From Robbsia sp050955065 (GTDB taxonomy: Bacteria; Pseudomonadota; Gammaproteobacteria; Burkholderiales; Burkholderiaceae), in NCBI GenBank assembly GCA_050955065.1, contig JBPBQT010000505.1:1-17219 (forward strand): a stretch of DNA of 17,219 nt, in the 5' to 3' direction. The number at the start of each line of letters is the position of its first letter. The first letter of the stretch is position 1. The notes beneath the pieces were generated by a model, which saw only the letters and a program-made list of their open reading frames with translations, was not told the origin of the DNA and did no database searches. Both the position numbers and the translations under genes were made by a program. This document shows positions 7,371 through 15,867 of the stretch, one piece after another.

Positions 7371-9444
7371 GGTTCAGTGTCGTGGCGAGCACCACGCTCA
7401 AGCGCGACAGCGAAAAGGGCTTGCGAATGATCTCGGCGTTCGCCACCCGATCGAGCGCGGCGCTGTCCGAATAGCCGCTGACCATGATCACCGGCAGGCG
7501 GGGATACAGGCGCTGCGCTTCCTGCGCGACGTCGGCGCCGTTCATGCCGGGCATCGCGTAATCGACGATCAGGACGTCGGGCGCATGCAGCGCGAGTTTC
7601 GCCAGCCCTTCGCTGCCCGAGCGCGCCTCCTCGACCACATAGCCTTCAAGCGTCAGGCCCGCGGCGAACGATTCACGTACATTGTCGTCATCGTCGATGA
7701 TCAGCACCGTGCGGCCGGCCGTCTGGAGCGCGGGTGCGGGCAGCGCGCCCTCGGGCAGGGCCGAGGCGCCGCGCGCGTTCTCCGCAACGAAGGGAAAGAG
7801 CAGGCTGAAGGTGGTGCCGGCGCCCGGGGCGGTACGCACCCGCACGGCGCCGCCGCACTGCCGGGTGATGCCGTAGACCTGCGCCAGGCCCAGGCCGGTG
7901 CCCTTGCCGATCGGCTTGGTCGTGAAAAACGGTTCGAACACCCGGGCAAGCACGTCGGCGGACATGCCGCTGCCGCTGTCGGTCACCGCGACCTCGACAT
8001 AGCGGCCCGCGTCCAGCTCCTGATCGCCGTCGTCCACGGTCACGACCCGCGTCGCCACCACCACTTCACCGCCGTCGGGCATCGCGTCGCGGGCGTTCGT
8101 CACCAGGTTCAGCACGGCGAGTTCGAGCTGGTTCGGGTCGGTGGTCGCATGCGCCATGCCGGCGGCGAAGTCGGTCCGCAGGCTGTGCGACGCGCCCAGC
8201 GAATGGCGCGCGAGATCGAGCAGGTCGGTCAGCACCTGGTCGAGTTCGACCGATTGCAGCGTCAGCTTCTGGATCCGCGAGAACGCCAGCAACTGGCTGG
8301 AGAGACGGGTGCCGCGCTCGGTCGCGCGCTTCGCGTTCTGGATGAAGCGCTGCGCGGGGTCGTCGGGCGCGAGGTGACGGCCGGCCAGTTCGAGATTGCC
8401 CACCAGCGCCATCAGCAGATTGTTGAAATCGTGTGCGATGCCGCCGGTCAGGCGGCCGACGGCTTCCATTTTCTGGGCCTGCACCAGCGCTTCCTCGGCA
8501 CGCCTGCGCTCGTTCGCCTCGCGCAGCAACTGCTGATGGCTTTCGCCCAGTTCGCGCGTGCGGATGGCCACCAGCGCTTCGAGCTGATCGCGGCTCAGGG
8601 CGAGCGCGGCCTCGGCTTCCTTGCGCACCGTGACGTCGTGCAGGACGCCGGTCATGCCGTCGACCGCGCCGCTGGCCGGGTGCGTGGAGACGGTGCCGCG
8701 CACGCCGATCCAGCGCCACTGCGCGGCGTCGACACGCATCCGGCACTCGAAGTCGACATCGCCCTGGTCGCGCAGCGCCACCCGGAAGGCGGCGTCCACC
8801 GCGGCGACGTCGTCGGGATGCAGCCGCGGCGCGAGCAGGGCCACGCTCAGGCGCGAGAACGAATCGCACCCGAGGATCCGCCGGGTCGACGCCGATGCGA
8901 CGATCTCCCTGGTCTGCAGGTCGAACTCCCAGGCGCCGAGCCCGCCGGCGGACATGGCGAATTGCAGGCGCGCCTCGCTCTGGCGCAGGCTCGCGGCGGC
9001 GAGCGAGACGGCATGCAGCTCGTCGCGGATCTGGAATTGCCGCCGGCGGGCGGACAGGGCGGCGTCGAGCGCGCTGAACAGCGAGAGGCTGCTGACGGGA
9101 CGCTCGAGGTACACGATGTGCGTCAGCCGCCGGGGCAGCACGTGGGCGAGCTGCTCGCTGCGCGACGCGGCGTTGCGGCCGCGGCGCGTGAGCATCACGA
9201 ACGGCACGTCGGACCAGGAAGGTTGCTGCTCCAGCGCGGCCGCGAGCTGTCCGAGATTCGTGAAGGCGAGCGCTTCCTCGGTGACCAGCACGGCGCCCGC
9301 GCTCAGGCCGATCTGCGCGATCAGGTCCGCCGCGGATCGGCATATATGCGCATCGATGCCACGGCGCAGCAGCAGGTCGTGCGCGATCTGCGCGTCCCGT
9401 CCGACGGGCGCGAGGATGAGAACGCGGGCGGTGAAAACGTCCAT
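7348..9444 (-). CDS. Hybrid histidine kinase with N-terminal pseudo-receiver, PAS and C-terminal receiver
   Basis: This is a 698-residue soluble signalling kinase; no membrane segment is visible. Residues 1-135 fold-pattern like a receiver but lack the phosphoacceptor: the expected Asp strand reads AVLVTEE. A PAS domain with PAC end (LHDVTVRKEAE) spans about 155-280, then a coiled-coil linker. HisKA has the phospho-His H338 in GGIAHDFNNLL. HATPase shows the N box N446/N450, DSGSGM (489-494) and GKGTGLGL (513-520). The C-terminal receiver has D584-D586, phosphoacceptor D628 in IVDYAMPG and K675 in IRKPF. The gene lies 67 bp after a KaiC-like gene on the same strand, which suggests one pathway. 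The last codons and the stop are encoded by a 14-bp repeat array. The ribosome binding site is weak. Confidence 0.93.
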   Translation of the reverse strand: MDVFTARVLILAPVGRDAQIAHDLLLRRGIDAHICRSAADLIAQIGLSAGAVLVTEEALAFTNLGQLAAALEQQPSWSDVPFVMLTRRGRNAASRSEQLAHVLPRRLTHIVYLERPVSSLSLFSALDAALSARRRQFQIRDELHAVSLAAASLRQSEARLQFAMSAGGLGAWEFDLQTREIVASASTRRILGCDSFSRLSVALLAPRLHPDDVAAVDAAFRVALRDQGDVDFECRMRVDAAQWRWIGVRGTVSTHPASGAVDGMTGVLHDVTVRKEAEAALALSRDQLEALVAIRTRELGESHQQLLREANERRRAEEALVQAQKMEAVGRLTGGIAHDFNNLLMALVGNLELAGRHLAPDDPAQRFIQNAKRATERGTRLSSQLLAFSRIQKLTLQSVELDQVLTDLLDLARHSLGASHSLRTDFAAGMAHATTDPNQLELAVLNLVTNARDAMPDGGEVVVATRVVTVDDGDQELDAGRYVEVAVTDSGSGMSADVLARVFEPFFTTKPIGKGTGLGLAQVYGITRQCGGAVRVRTAPGAGTTFSLLFPFVAENARGASALPEGALPAPALQTAGRTVLIIDDDDNVRESFAAGLTLEGYVVEEARSGSEGLAKLALHAPDVLIVDYAMPGMNGADVAQEAQRLYPRLPVIMVSGYSDSAALDRVANAEIIRKPFSLSRLSVVLATTLNQAAEPGD

Positions 9445-9511
9445 CTTCGTGGTTTCTTGAACGAACGCTTCTTAATTGAGAGAGACCATGGCGCCGGACG
9501 AGCGTACGGGC

Positions 9512-11017
9512 TTACAAAAGCTGATGACGCGGTTCGAGCAGGGGCACGGACGAACCGATATAGGTCGGCGTGCCGGTCAGGATGCCGCTGAACTGACTGA
9601 GCGCGTCGCCCACCCGCACGCCGTGCCGGTCGACCATGAATTCACGGATCGTGTCCTCATGGGCGCTGGCCCGGTTCTTCAGCACCGAAAGCGCCTTGCG
9701 CACACGCCCCTCGGCCTCGAAAAAACGCAGCAGGATCACGGCGTCGGCGATGTAGCTGATGTTCAGGTTACCGGTATGCATCGATCCGACCAGCCCGTGC
9801 TGCGGATTGATCAGGAACGTGGTCACGCCCAGCTGGTTCAGGTAGGACAACACCTCGTGCAGTTGCAGGATCAGTTCCTTTTCCTGGGGCATCGCCGCGA
9901 CATAGCCCGTGAGGCTGTCGATGACGATCAGCCGCACGTGGAGCGCCTCGATTTCACGCCGCACCATCGTCGCGAAATAACCGGGCGAGATTTCCGACGG
10001 ATCGATCTGCCGGACCAGCAGCAGGCCGGCATCGATGTGCGGTTGCAGATCGAGCCCGACGCTGCGCGCGCGCACCAGCATCGTGCCGATGCGCTCGTCG
10101 AATTCGTAGATGACGCAGCGCTCGCCGCGTGCGCAGGCGGTGGCGACGTATTGCAGCGTCAAGGTCGTCTTGCCCGACCCGGCGGGCCCGGTGACCAGCG
10201 TGCTGGTGCCGCGCAGCGGTCCGCCGCCCAGCAGCGCGTCGAGGGCCGGCAGCCCGCTGGCGATGGGTTCCACCAGAAACGCCGCATGGTGTTCGGACGC
10301 CACCAGCCGCGGGTAGATCTCGAGTCCGCCGCGCTGGATCGTGAAGTCGTGGAAACCCTCGCGAAACGAGGAGCCGCGCAGTTTCTGCACCTGCAGGCGC
10401 CGTCGCACGATACCGAAATCGAGGGTGTGACGCTCGAGCGTGATCACGCCATGCGTCAGGCTGTGCAGGTCGATTTCCTGGCCGCCGCGGGCGGTCATGT
10501 CGTCGACCAGCAGCACGGTGACCGCGCGCCCGGCGAAAAACTGCTTCAACGCCAGGATCTGCCGCCGAAAACGCAGCGCGTCCTGGGCAAGCAGGCGCAT
10601 CTCCGACAGACTGTCGAAGACCACGCGCGTGGGCGCACTCTCCTCGAACTTGGTGGTGATCAGCTTCACCGTCTGGCCGAGTTCGACTTCCCAGGGGTGC
10701 AGCAGGGTCTGCTCGTCGTCGATCGCCAGCGCGAGTTCGGCATGACTGAGCTCGAACAGGTCGATGCCCTCGAGGCTCCAGTCGTGCGACGCCGCCACCG
10801 TGTTCAATTCCTCGGCGGTTTCCGACAACGTGATGTACAGGACCCGTTCGCCCGCCGCCACGCCATCGAGCAGAAATTTCAGCGCCAGCGACGTCTTGCC
10901 GGTTCCGGGATTGCCCTCCAGCAGATACAGGCGGTGCGCGAGCAGGCCGCCTTGGAGAATCTCATCGAGCGGCAAAGAGCCTGTCGAGATACGGACTTCA
11001 GGAAAGCAATTGGACAT
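9512..11017 (-). CDS. kaiC: KaiC-like double-domain ATPase
   Basis: KaiC-family proteins form ATP-dependent hexamers; the cyanobacterial member is the clock core, and members outside cyanobacteria act in signalling or stress. The 501 residues hold two RecA-like domains. CI has Walker A GNPGTGKTS (35-43), Glu in TLSETAEE and Walker B VVFDS (132-136). CII has Walker A GPAGSGKTT (277-285), Glu in YEFDERI and Walker B LIVIDS (363-368). The CII segment matching KaiC S431-T432 reads NISYIAD, so Ser is kept (S421) and Thr is replaced by Tyr (Y422). No good ribosome binding site precedes ATG 11017, but RISTGSLPLDEIL is the normal family start. It leads an operon with the hybrid histidine kinase; neither kaiA nor kaiB is in the window. 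The gene symbol denotes family only. Confidence 0.92.
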   Translation of the reverse strand: MSNCFPEVRISTGSLPLDEILQGGLLAHRLYLLEGNPGTGKTSLALKFLLDGVAAGERVLYITLSETAEELNTVAASHDWSLEGIDLFELSHAELALAIDDEQTLLHPWEVELGQTVKLITTKFEESAPTRVVFDSLSEMRLLAQDALRFRRQILALKQFFAGRAVTVLLVDDMTARGGQEIDLHSLTHGVITLERHTLDFGIVRRRLQVQKLRGSSFREGFHDFTIQRGGLEIYPRLVASEHHAAFLVEPIASGLPALDALLGGGPLRGTSTLVTGPAGSGKTTLTLQYVATACARGERCVIYEFDERIGTMLVRARSVGLDLQPHIDAGLLLVRQIDPSEISPGYFATMVRREIEALHVRLIVIDSLTGYVAAMPQEKELILQLHEVLSYLNQLGVTTFLINPQHGLVGSMHTGNLNISYIADAVILLRFFEAEGRVRKALSVLKNRASAHEDTIREFMVDRHGVRVGDALSQFSGILTGTPTYIGSSVPLLEPRHQLL

Positions 11018-11147
11018 GAACAGGCAGAAAAGACGGAAAACGCGGGTTTGGCTAGAAGGACGCCCGTCTCATAGTAGCTTGCAGAGCGGTTCTTTGCCTT
11101 ACGCGACCGCGAGAGAACGCGCCGCGATGCGCGCAGGCAACACATTT

Positions 11148-11175
11148 CCGTGCGGCCCTGTCGGGAGCCGCACGG
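11148..11175. other. 9-bp stem hairpin between AI-2E family gene and kaiC-like gene
   Basis: CCGTGCGGC at 11148-11156 pairs perfectly with GCCGCACGG at 11167-11175 around a 10-nt loop. It lies 58 bp past the AI-2E family stop and 130 bp before the kaiC-like start, all on the minus strand. There is no T-tract, so it may be a weak or factor-dependent terminator, a 3'-end stabiliser or an operator. The rest of the 216-bp spacer shows no gene. Confidence 0.4.
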
Positions 11176-11233
11176 GCAGGCGTTCGGGCGGCGTGCGCCG
11201 CCTCGCAATGCGGTGCAAGCGCCGGCCGGTGCC

Positions 11234-12289
11234 TCAGTCCTGCGAGTGATTCTGCTGCGCGAACAAAGTCCAGCTGGCCATGAACAGCGCCGCGATCAGC
11301 GGTCCGATCACGAAACCGTTGATGCCGAACAGCGCCATGCCGCCCAGCGTGGAGATCAACACGACCCAGTCGGGCAGCTTGGTGTCCTTGCCGACCAGCA
11401 GCGGGCGCAGCATGTTGTCGGCCAGGCCGATCACGAACACGCAGAACAGCAGCAGGATGGTCGCCTTCCATTGGTGTCCGGTGGCGAACAACAGAATGGC
11501 CGCGGGCCCCCAGACGATCGCCGCGCCGATGGCCGGAAGCAGCGATAGGAACGCCATCAGCACGCCCCACAGCAGCGCGCCTTCGATTCCCAGGATCAGG
11601 AAGATGATGCCGCCCAGCAGACCCTGCACGAGGGCCACTACGATATTGCCCTTGACCGTGGCGCGCACCACTGTCGTGAACTTGCGCAACAGATGGACCT
11701 TGTGCGACTCGTCGAAGGGCAGCGCGTGCCGGATCAGGCGGCCGATGTGACGACCGTCGCGCAACAGGAAGAACAGCAGATAGAGCATGACGCCGAACGC
11801 CACCACGAACTGGAAGGTGTTCTGCCCGAAGGTCAGCGCGCGCGAGGCCAGCACCTGGCTGATGGTCGCCGCGCCCGCGGTCAGCTTTGCCTGCAGATCG
11901 CCGAAATCCGTCAGACCGAAACGGGCGAGCAGGCGTTGCACCGAGCTGGGCAGCAGGGCGAGCGCCTGCTGGAAATAGCTGGCGACGTTCAACTGACCGT
12001 GCTGGATGCGCGCGTAGATCAGCGTGATCTCCTGGATCAACGTGCCGGCCACGAGCGCCAGCGGCAGGATGACCAGCAGCAGGATGAAGGCGAGCGTGGC
12101 CAGGGCGGCCAGATTCGGCCGGTCCTTCATGCGCACGAGCAGCCAGCGCTGCACCGGCTGGAACATCAGCGCGAGAATCGCGCCCCAGAAGACCGCGCTG
12201 AAGAACGGCCACAGGATCCAGCCCATGCCGATCGTGACGATTATCAGAAGAATGTGAAACGATTTGTCGTAGACGCGACGATTGTTCAT
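11234..12289 (-). CDS. AI-2E family transporter (PerM/YdiK-like membrane protein)
   Basis: This is a 351-residue inner-membrane protein of the AI-2E exporter family (formerly UPF0118). Members include TqsA and PerM; despite the name, the substrate of most members is not settled. Hydrophobic segments start at about residues 11-45 and 62-88, followed by a soluble loop around 90-150. Several C-terminal segments follow, including the conserved stretches VVALVQGLLGGIIF, LLPAIGAAIVWGPAA and DNMLRPLLVGK. The length is typical. ATG 12289 gives MNNRRVYDKSF, but only an AAAAAG-like purine run precedes it, so the ribosome binding site is weak. It appears monocistronic, with a plausible promoter about 120 bp upstream. 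Confidence 0.9.
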   Translation of the reverse strand: MNNRRVYDKSFHILLIIVTIGMGWILWPFFSAVFWGAILALMFQPVQRWLLVRMKDRPNLAALATLAFILLLVILPLALVAGTLIQEITLIYARIQHGQLNVASYFQQALALLPSSVQRLLARFGLTDFGDLQAKLTAGAATISQVLASRALTFGQNTFQFVVAFGVMLYLLFFLLRDGRHIGRLIRHALPFDESHKVHLLRKFTTVVRATVKGNIVVALVQGLLGGIIFLILGIEGALLWGVLMAFLSLLPAIGAAIVWGPAAILLFATGHQWKATILLLFCVFVIGLADNMLRPLLVGKDTKLPDWVVLISTLGGMALFGINGFVIGPLIAALFMASWTLFAQQNHSQD

Positions 12290-12406
12290 GTGCTTTTTGT
12301 TGGCAGCGGTACATGGCTGGAGTCGAAATTTTCGCTCCTGGCCCGGGCGGGCAGCGCGAAGCCTTCGGCTAGCTTACACGAGCGCGCCGGTTTGGATCCC
12401 GAATCC

Positions 12407-12436
12407 ATTACAGCGCAGTGCGCAGGGGTATAGCAA
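12407..12436 (-). promoter_or_regulatory. Candidate sigma-70 promoter for the AI-2E family gene
   Basis: On the minus strand TTGCTA (12431-12436) and TGTAAT (12407-12412) are spaced by 18 bp. They match the -35 and -10 consensus at 4 of 6 and 5 of 6 positions. The predicted start near 12400 would leave a leader of about 110 nt. Confidence 0.4.
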
Positions 12437-12457
12437 AATTCATTCCATCACTGTGTG

Positions 12458-12469
12458 CCGACGCGTCGG
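12458..12469. promoter_or_regulatory. 12-bp perfect palindrome upstream of the candidate promoter
   Basis: CCGACGCGTCGG is fully symmetric and lies 21 bp upstream of the -35 box of the candidate AI-2E family promoter, in the spacer after the YgjP-like gene. It may be a regulator site; short palindromes also arise by chance in GC-rich DNA. Confidence 0.25.
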
Positions 12470-12532
12470 ATCGTGCCGCGCCTGATGGCGGACAACCGGT
12501 ACCGCGTCGCCGTCCGTCAAGATGACGATGCG

Positions 12533-13042
12533 TCAGTCCCCACGCCGTTGCTGGACCAGATCGCGGTGCGTCAGATACAGGCGCAGGTCGAATTCGACCT
12601 GATGGTAGTCGGGCTGCATGAATTCGCAAAGCCGGTAGAACGCCTTGTTGTGGTCGCTTTCCTTCAGATGCGCGAGTTCGTGGACAACGATCATTTTCAG
12701 GAAAGGCGGCGGGGCTTCCTTGAACAGCGAGGCGATGCGGATTTCCTTCTTCGCCTTGAGCTTGCCGCCCTGCACGCGCGAGATCGCCGTGTGCAGCCCG
12801 AGCGCGTGCCGCACCACGTCGAGCTTGTTGTCGTAGACGACCTTGTCGATCGCGGGCGCCACGCGCAGGTGGTCCTGTTTCAGCGCGGTGCAGTACTGGT
12901 AGAGCATCCGGTCGGACTGCACCGGGTGCCGGTCCGGGTATTTCTCCGCCAGATAGGCGCCCAGCTTGTCGTCGGCGATCAGCCGGTGCACTTTTTCCTG
13001 CAGCGCCGCCGGGTAGGCGCCCAGATATTTGAGATCGATCAT
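12533..13042 (-). CDS. YgjP-like zinc metallopeptidase (M48-type fold)
   Basis: This is a 169-residue YgjP/WLM-type putative zinc metallopeptidase; the substrates of the family are not established. The zinc motif is HELAH at 121-125 within MIVVHELAHLKESDHNKAF, with H131 as the likely third ligand. The N-terminal half contains the family features DRMLYQYCTALKQDHLR and VVRHALGLHTAISRV. There is no signal peptide or membrane segment, so it should be cytoplasmic. ATG 13042 starts MIDLKYLGAYP; no ribosome binding site is seen before it, suggesting a leaderless transcript or weak initiation. It is divergent from the His-rich secreted protein gene across a 227-bp spacer. Confidence 0.88.
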   Translation of the reverse strand: MIDLKYLGAYPAALQEKVHRLIADDKLGAYLAEKYPDRHPVQSDRMLYQYCTALKQDHLRVAPAIDKVVYDNKLDVVRHALGLHTAISRVQGGKLKAKKEIRIASLFKEAPPPFLKMIVVHELAHLKESDHNKAFYRLCEFMQPDYHQVEFDLRLYLTHRDLVQQRRGD

Positions 13043-13145
13043 GGGGAAAATCGGGATGGAAGCTGGATGAAATCAGGGCGAAAGCGGAATGGATGCGGAG
13101 GCCTGACGCGATTGTAGCGAGCGCGGCGCGGGTGCCGCACGGAAA

Positions 13146-13159
13146 GCGAAAACTTTCGC
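13146..13159. promoter_or_regulatory. Palindrome GCGAAA-AC-TTTCGC in divergent spacer
   Basis: Perfect 6-bp arms with a 2-bp centre lie 104 bp before the YgjP-like start and 111 bp before the His-rich protein start, close to the middle of the spacer. It is a candidate operator for one or both divergent genes; no regulator is identified. No clear sigma-70 promoter was found in this 227-bp spacer. Confidence 0.3.
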
Positions 13160-13269
13160 ATCGACGACACGAATTCCTGTCAACCTAATCCCGGCTGGAG
13201 CGTTAAGGATAGTACAGGCCAAGTGGCTTGCCGCGCAGTTTCTGCACTTAACACCAAAAGGTTTCTGAC

Positions 13270-13488
13270 ATGAAGAAGCAACTCATCATCGCGGCACTGA
13301 TCAGCTTTTCGTCGGTCGCTGCCTTCGCACAGGCATCGGCACCGGCAGCGGACACGCCGTCCGTGACGGACGCAGCAGCGCCGGCAAGCGGCACGATGGC
13401 AAAGAAGCATCACCACAAGAAGCATCACCGCATGCACCACGGCATGGCAGCCAGCAACGCCACGCCGTCGTCGGCACCGAAGCCTTAA
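13270..13488 (+). CDS. Small secreted His/Lys-rich protein
   Basis: I do not recognise a named family. The 72-residue product begins with a clear Sec signal peptide: MKK, a hydrophobic core LIIAALISFSSVAAF, and a cleavage site AFA-QA after residue 20. The mature part, about 52 residues, is Ala/Pro/Ser-rich and contains a basic His cluster at 45-57, KKHHHKKHHRMHH, with seven histidines. Such clusters can bind metal ions or act as buffered, acid-shock-like periplasmic peptides; which applies is unknown. AAAAGG ends 8 nt before ATG 13270, a good ribosome binding site. A strong terminator follows 66 bp after the stop. Although short, signal peptide, ribosome binding site and terminator together make a real gene likely. 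Confidence 0.85.
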   Translation: MKKQLIIAALISFSSVAAFAQASAPAADTPSVTDAAAPASGTMAKKHHHKKHHRMHHGMAASNATPSSAPKP

Positions 13489-13554
13489 TATCGGTCGTCC
13501 GTCAGGCGACGCGCCGCATGTTTTCGTGAAGCGTCGTCCTGAAGCGGCATCCTG

Positions 13555-13590
13555 AAAAAGCCCGGTCGGTTCATTCCGCCGGGCTTTTTT
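13555..13590. terminator. Bidirectional rho-independent terminator
   Basis: The stem AAAAAGCCCGG (13555-13565) pairs with CCGGGCTTTTT (13579-13589), extended inside by CGG/CCG, and is followed by TTTTTT on the plus strand. The five As on the left give a T-run on the minus strand. It can therefore also end the amino-acid transporter operon arriving from the right. Confidence 0.93.
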
Positions 13591-13623
13591 CATGGCCGCG
13601 CGACCCGCGGCGCGGGCTGCGCG

Positions 13624-14335
<712 letters not shown>

Positions 14336-14355
<20 letters not shown>

Positions 14356-14989
14356 GGAATTTCTTCTCCAGAAAACGGCTATAGACGGAAAGCGGCCAGC
14401 ACAGCGCGAAGTACATCAGGGCCACCAGGCCGAACGTCTCGAACGGGCGAAAGGTCGCGTTGGTGATCATCGTGCCGGCCTTGGTCAGTTCGACGAAGCC
14501 GATGATCGAGGTGACGGCCGTGCCCTTGACGATCTGCACGCAGAAACCGACGGTCGGCGCGATCGAGATGCGCAGCGCCTGCGGCAGCACGACGTAGCGC
14601 ATCTGCTGCAGGCGGCTCATCGCCAGGCTGGCGCCGGCTTCCCACTGGCCGCGGTGGATCGCCTCCACCGCGCCGCGCCAGATCTCGGCGAGAAAGGCGC
14701 TCGACCACAGCGTCAGTCCGAGCCCGGCGGCGAGCCACGCGGGCACCTCCAGACCGAACAGCGCGAGGCCGAAGAAGATCATGAACAGCTGCATCAGCAA
14801 CGGCGTGCCCTGAAACAGTTCGATGTAGCAGCGCGCCAGCACGCGCGGCAGCGTCGCGCGCGAGATGCGGCACCACAGCACCAGCAGGCCGACGATGCCG
14901 CCGAAGAAAAAGGCGGCCACCGACAGCAGTGCCGTCCAGCGCAGCGCGAGCAGCAGCGCGCGGACGATATCCCACAGGGTGAAGCTCAT
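14336..14989 (-). CDS. Polar amino-acid ABC transporter permease (second)
   Basis: This is an inner-membrane permease subunit of the His/Glu/Gln/Arg/opine family, 217 residues. Hydrophobic segments begin at LLLALRWTALLSVAAFFFGG and recur through the chain. The cytoplasmic EAA loop reads EAGASLAMSRLQQMRYVVLP, which contacts the ATPase. RCYIELFQGTPLLMQLF is the other family hallmark. ATG 14989 overlaps the preceding permease stop as ATGA and has AGGA 7 nt upstream. The C-terminus ends HAAHHH, unusual but short. It pairs with the permease encoded immediately upstream to form the heterodimeric channel. Confidence 0.95.
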
Positions 14990-15693
14990 GCGGATTTCCT
15001 TTGCAAACGGCGGTGATCGGCAGCGGGGGCGGGGCGGGCGAGCACATAGCGCTGTCCGATCAGCCTGAGCAGCTGGCGCAGCAGGATGGCCAGCACCAGA
15101 TAGATGATGCTCGCCACCGCGTAGGACTCGAAGGCGCGGAAATTGCGCCCCTGGATGAAATTCGCGGCGAACGACAGTTCCTCGACCGCGATCTGCGAAC
15201 AGACCGCCGAGCCCAGCATGACGATCACCAGCTGGCTCGACAGCGCCGGCCAGATCTTCTGCAGCGCGGGACGCAGGATGATGTAGCGAAACACCTGGAA
15301 ACGCGTCATCGCCAGACTCAGCGCGGCCTCGCTCTGGCCGCGCGCGACGGCGCCGATGCCGGCGCGGATGATCTCGGTGCTGTACGCACCCAGGTTGATC
15401 ACCATCGTCAGGATGGCGGCTTCCATCTCGTCGATGCGCACGCCCACCCCCGGCAGGCCGAAGAAGACGAAGAACAGCTGCACCAGGAACGGCGTATTGC
15501 GGATCAGTTCGACATAGACGCCGACGATGGGTTTGAGCCAGCGCGGCCCCTGGGTGCGCGCCCAGGCGCCGAAGATGCCGAGCGCGATGCCCAGGCCGCC
15601 GCCGATCACGATCAGCTCGATCGTGACGCGGATGCCCTTGAGCAGTACCGGGGTGTAGTCGAACACTGCCGGAAAATCGAATTGATAGGCCAT
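14986..15693 (-). CDS. Polar amino-acid ABC transporter permease (first)
   Basis: This is an inner-membrane permease of the same HisM/GlnP family, 235 residues. Family motifs are VGVYVELIRNTPFLVQLFFV and the EAA loop EAALSLAMTRFQVFRYIILR. Hydrophobic segments span about residues 18-40, 65-85, 90-110, 160-180 and 195-220. ATG 15693 begins MAYQFDFPAVFDYTPVLLKG, the usual N-terminus; its ribosome binding site is poor. It follows the amidohydrolase remnant after a 238-bp gap containing a strong hairpin, and is translationally coupled to the second permease by a 4-bp overlap. Confidence 0.95.
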   Translation of the reverse strand: MAYQFDFPAVFDYTPVLLKGIRVTIELIVIGGGLGIALGIFGAWARTQGPRWLKPIVGVYVELIRNTPFLVQLFFVFFGLPGVGVRIDEMEAAILTMVINLGAYSTEIIRAGIGAVARGQSEAALSLAMTRFQVFRYIILRPALQKIWPALSSQLVIVMLGSAVCSQIAVEELSFAANFIQGRNFRAFESYAVASIIYLVLAILLRQLLRLIGQRYVLARPAPAADHRRLQRKSA

Positions 15694-15867
15694 CGTGGTC
15701 GGTCGGTCGGCGTTGCTTCCCCGAGCGTCGGTCGCGCGCCGATGACAGCGTACGGCGGGCTGACAGGTGGCGCACCGGGTAAAAAGCGGGCGGGAAGCGG
15801 CCAGGGAGCAGCGCCAGGTTGGAAAACGCCATGCGGGATCGGGCGTGGCGGGCAGGGCAGGGGTCGG

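Noticed and set aside
7302..7380. CRISPR-like repeats
   Set aside because: The 14-bp units abut each other with no spacers and are far too short for CRISPR repeats.
6931..9591. An 886-codon open frame on the plus strand across the Rieske and kinase genes
   Set aside because: It is antisense to two genes with full catalytic motifs, is Arg/Ala/Gly-rich and shows no domain. Long antisense frames are expected at this GC content.
9476..11074. A 532-codon plus-strand frame over the kaiC-like gene
   Set aside because: It is the antisense shadow of the KaiC-like ATPase, whose two Walker A motifs fix the true strand.
12455..13117. A 220-codon plus-strand ORF over the YgjP-like gene
   Set aside because: The opposite strand encodes a protein with an HELAH zinc motif; this one is its shadow.
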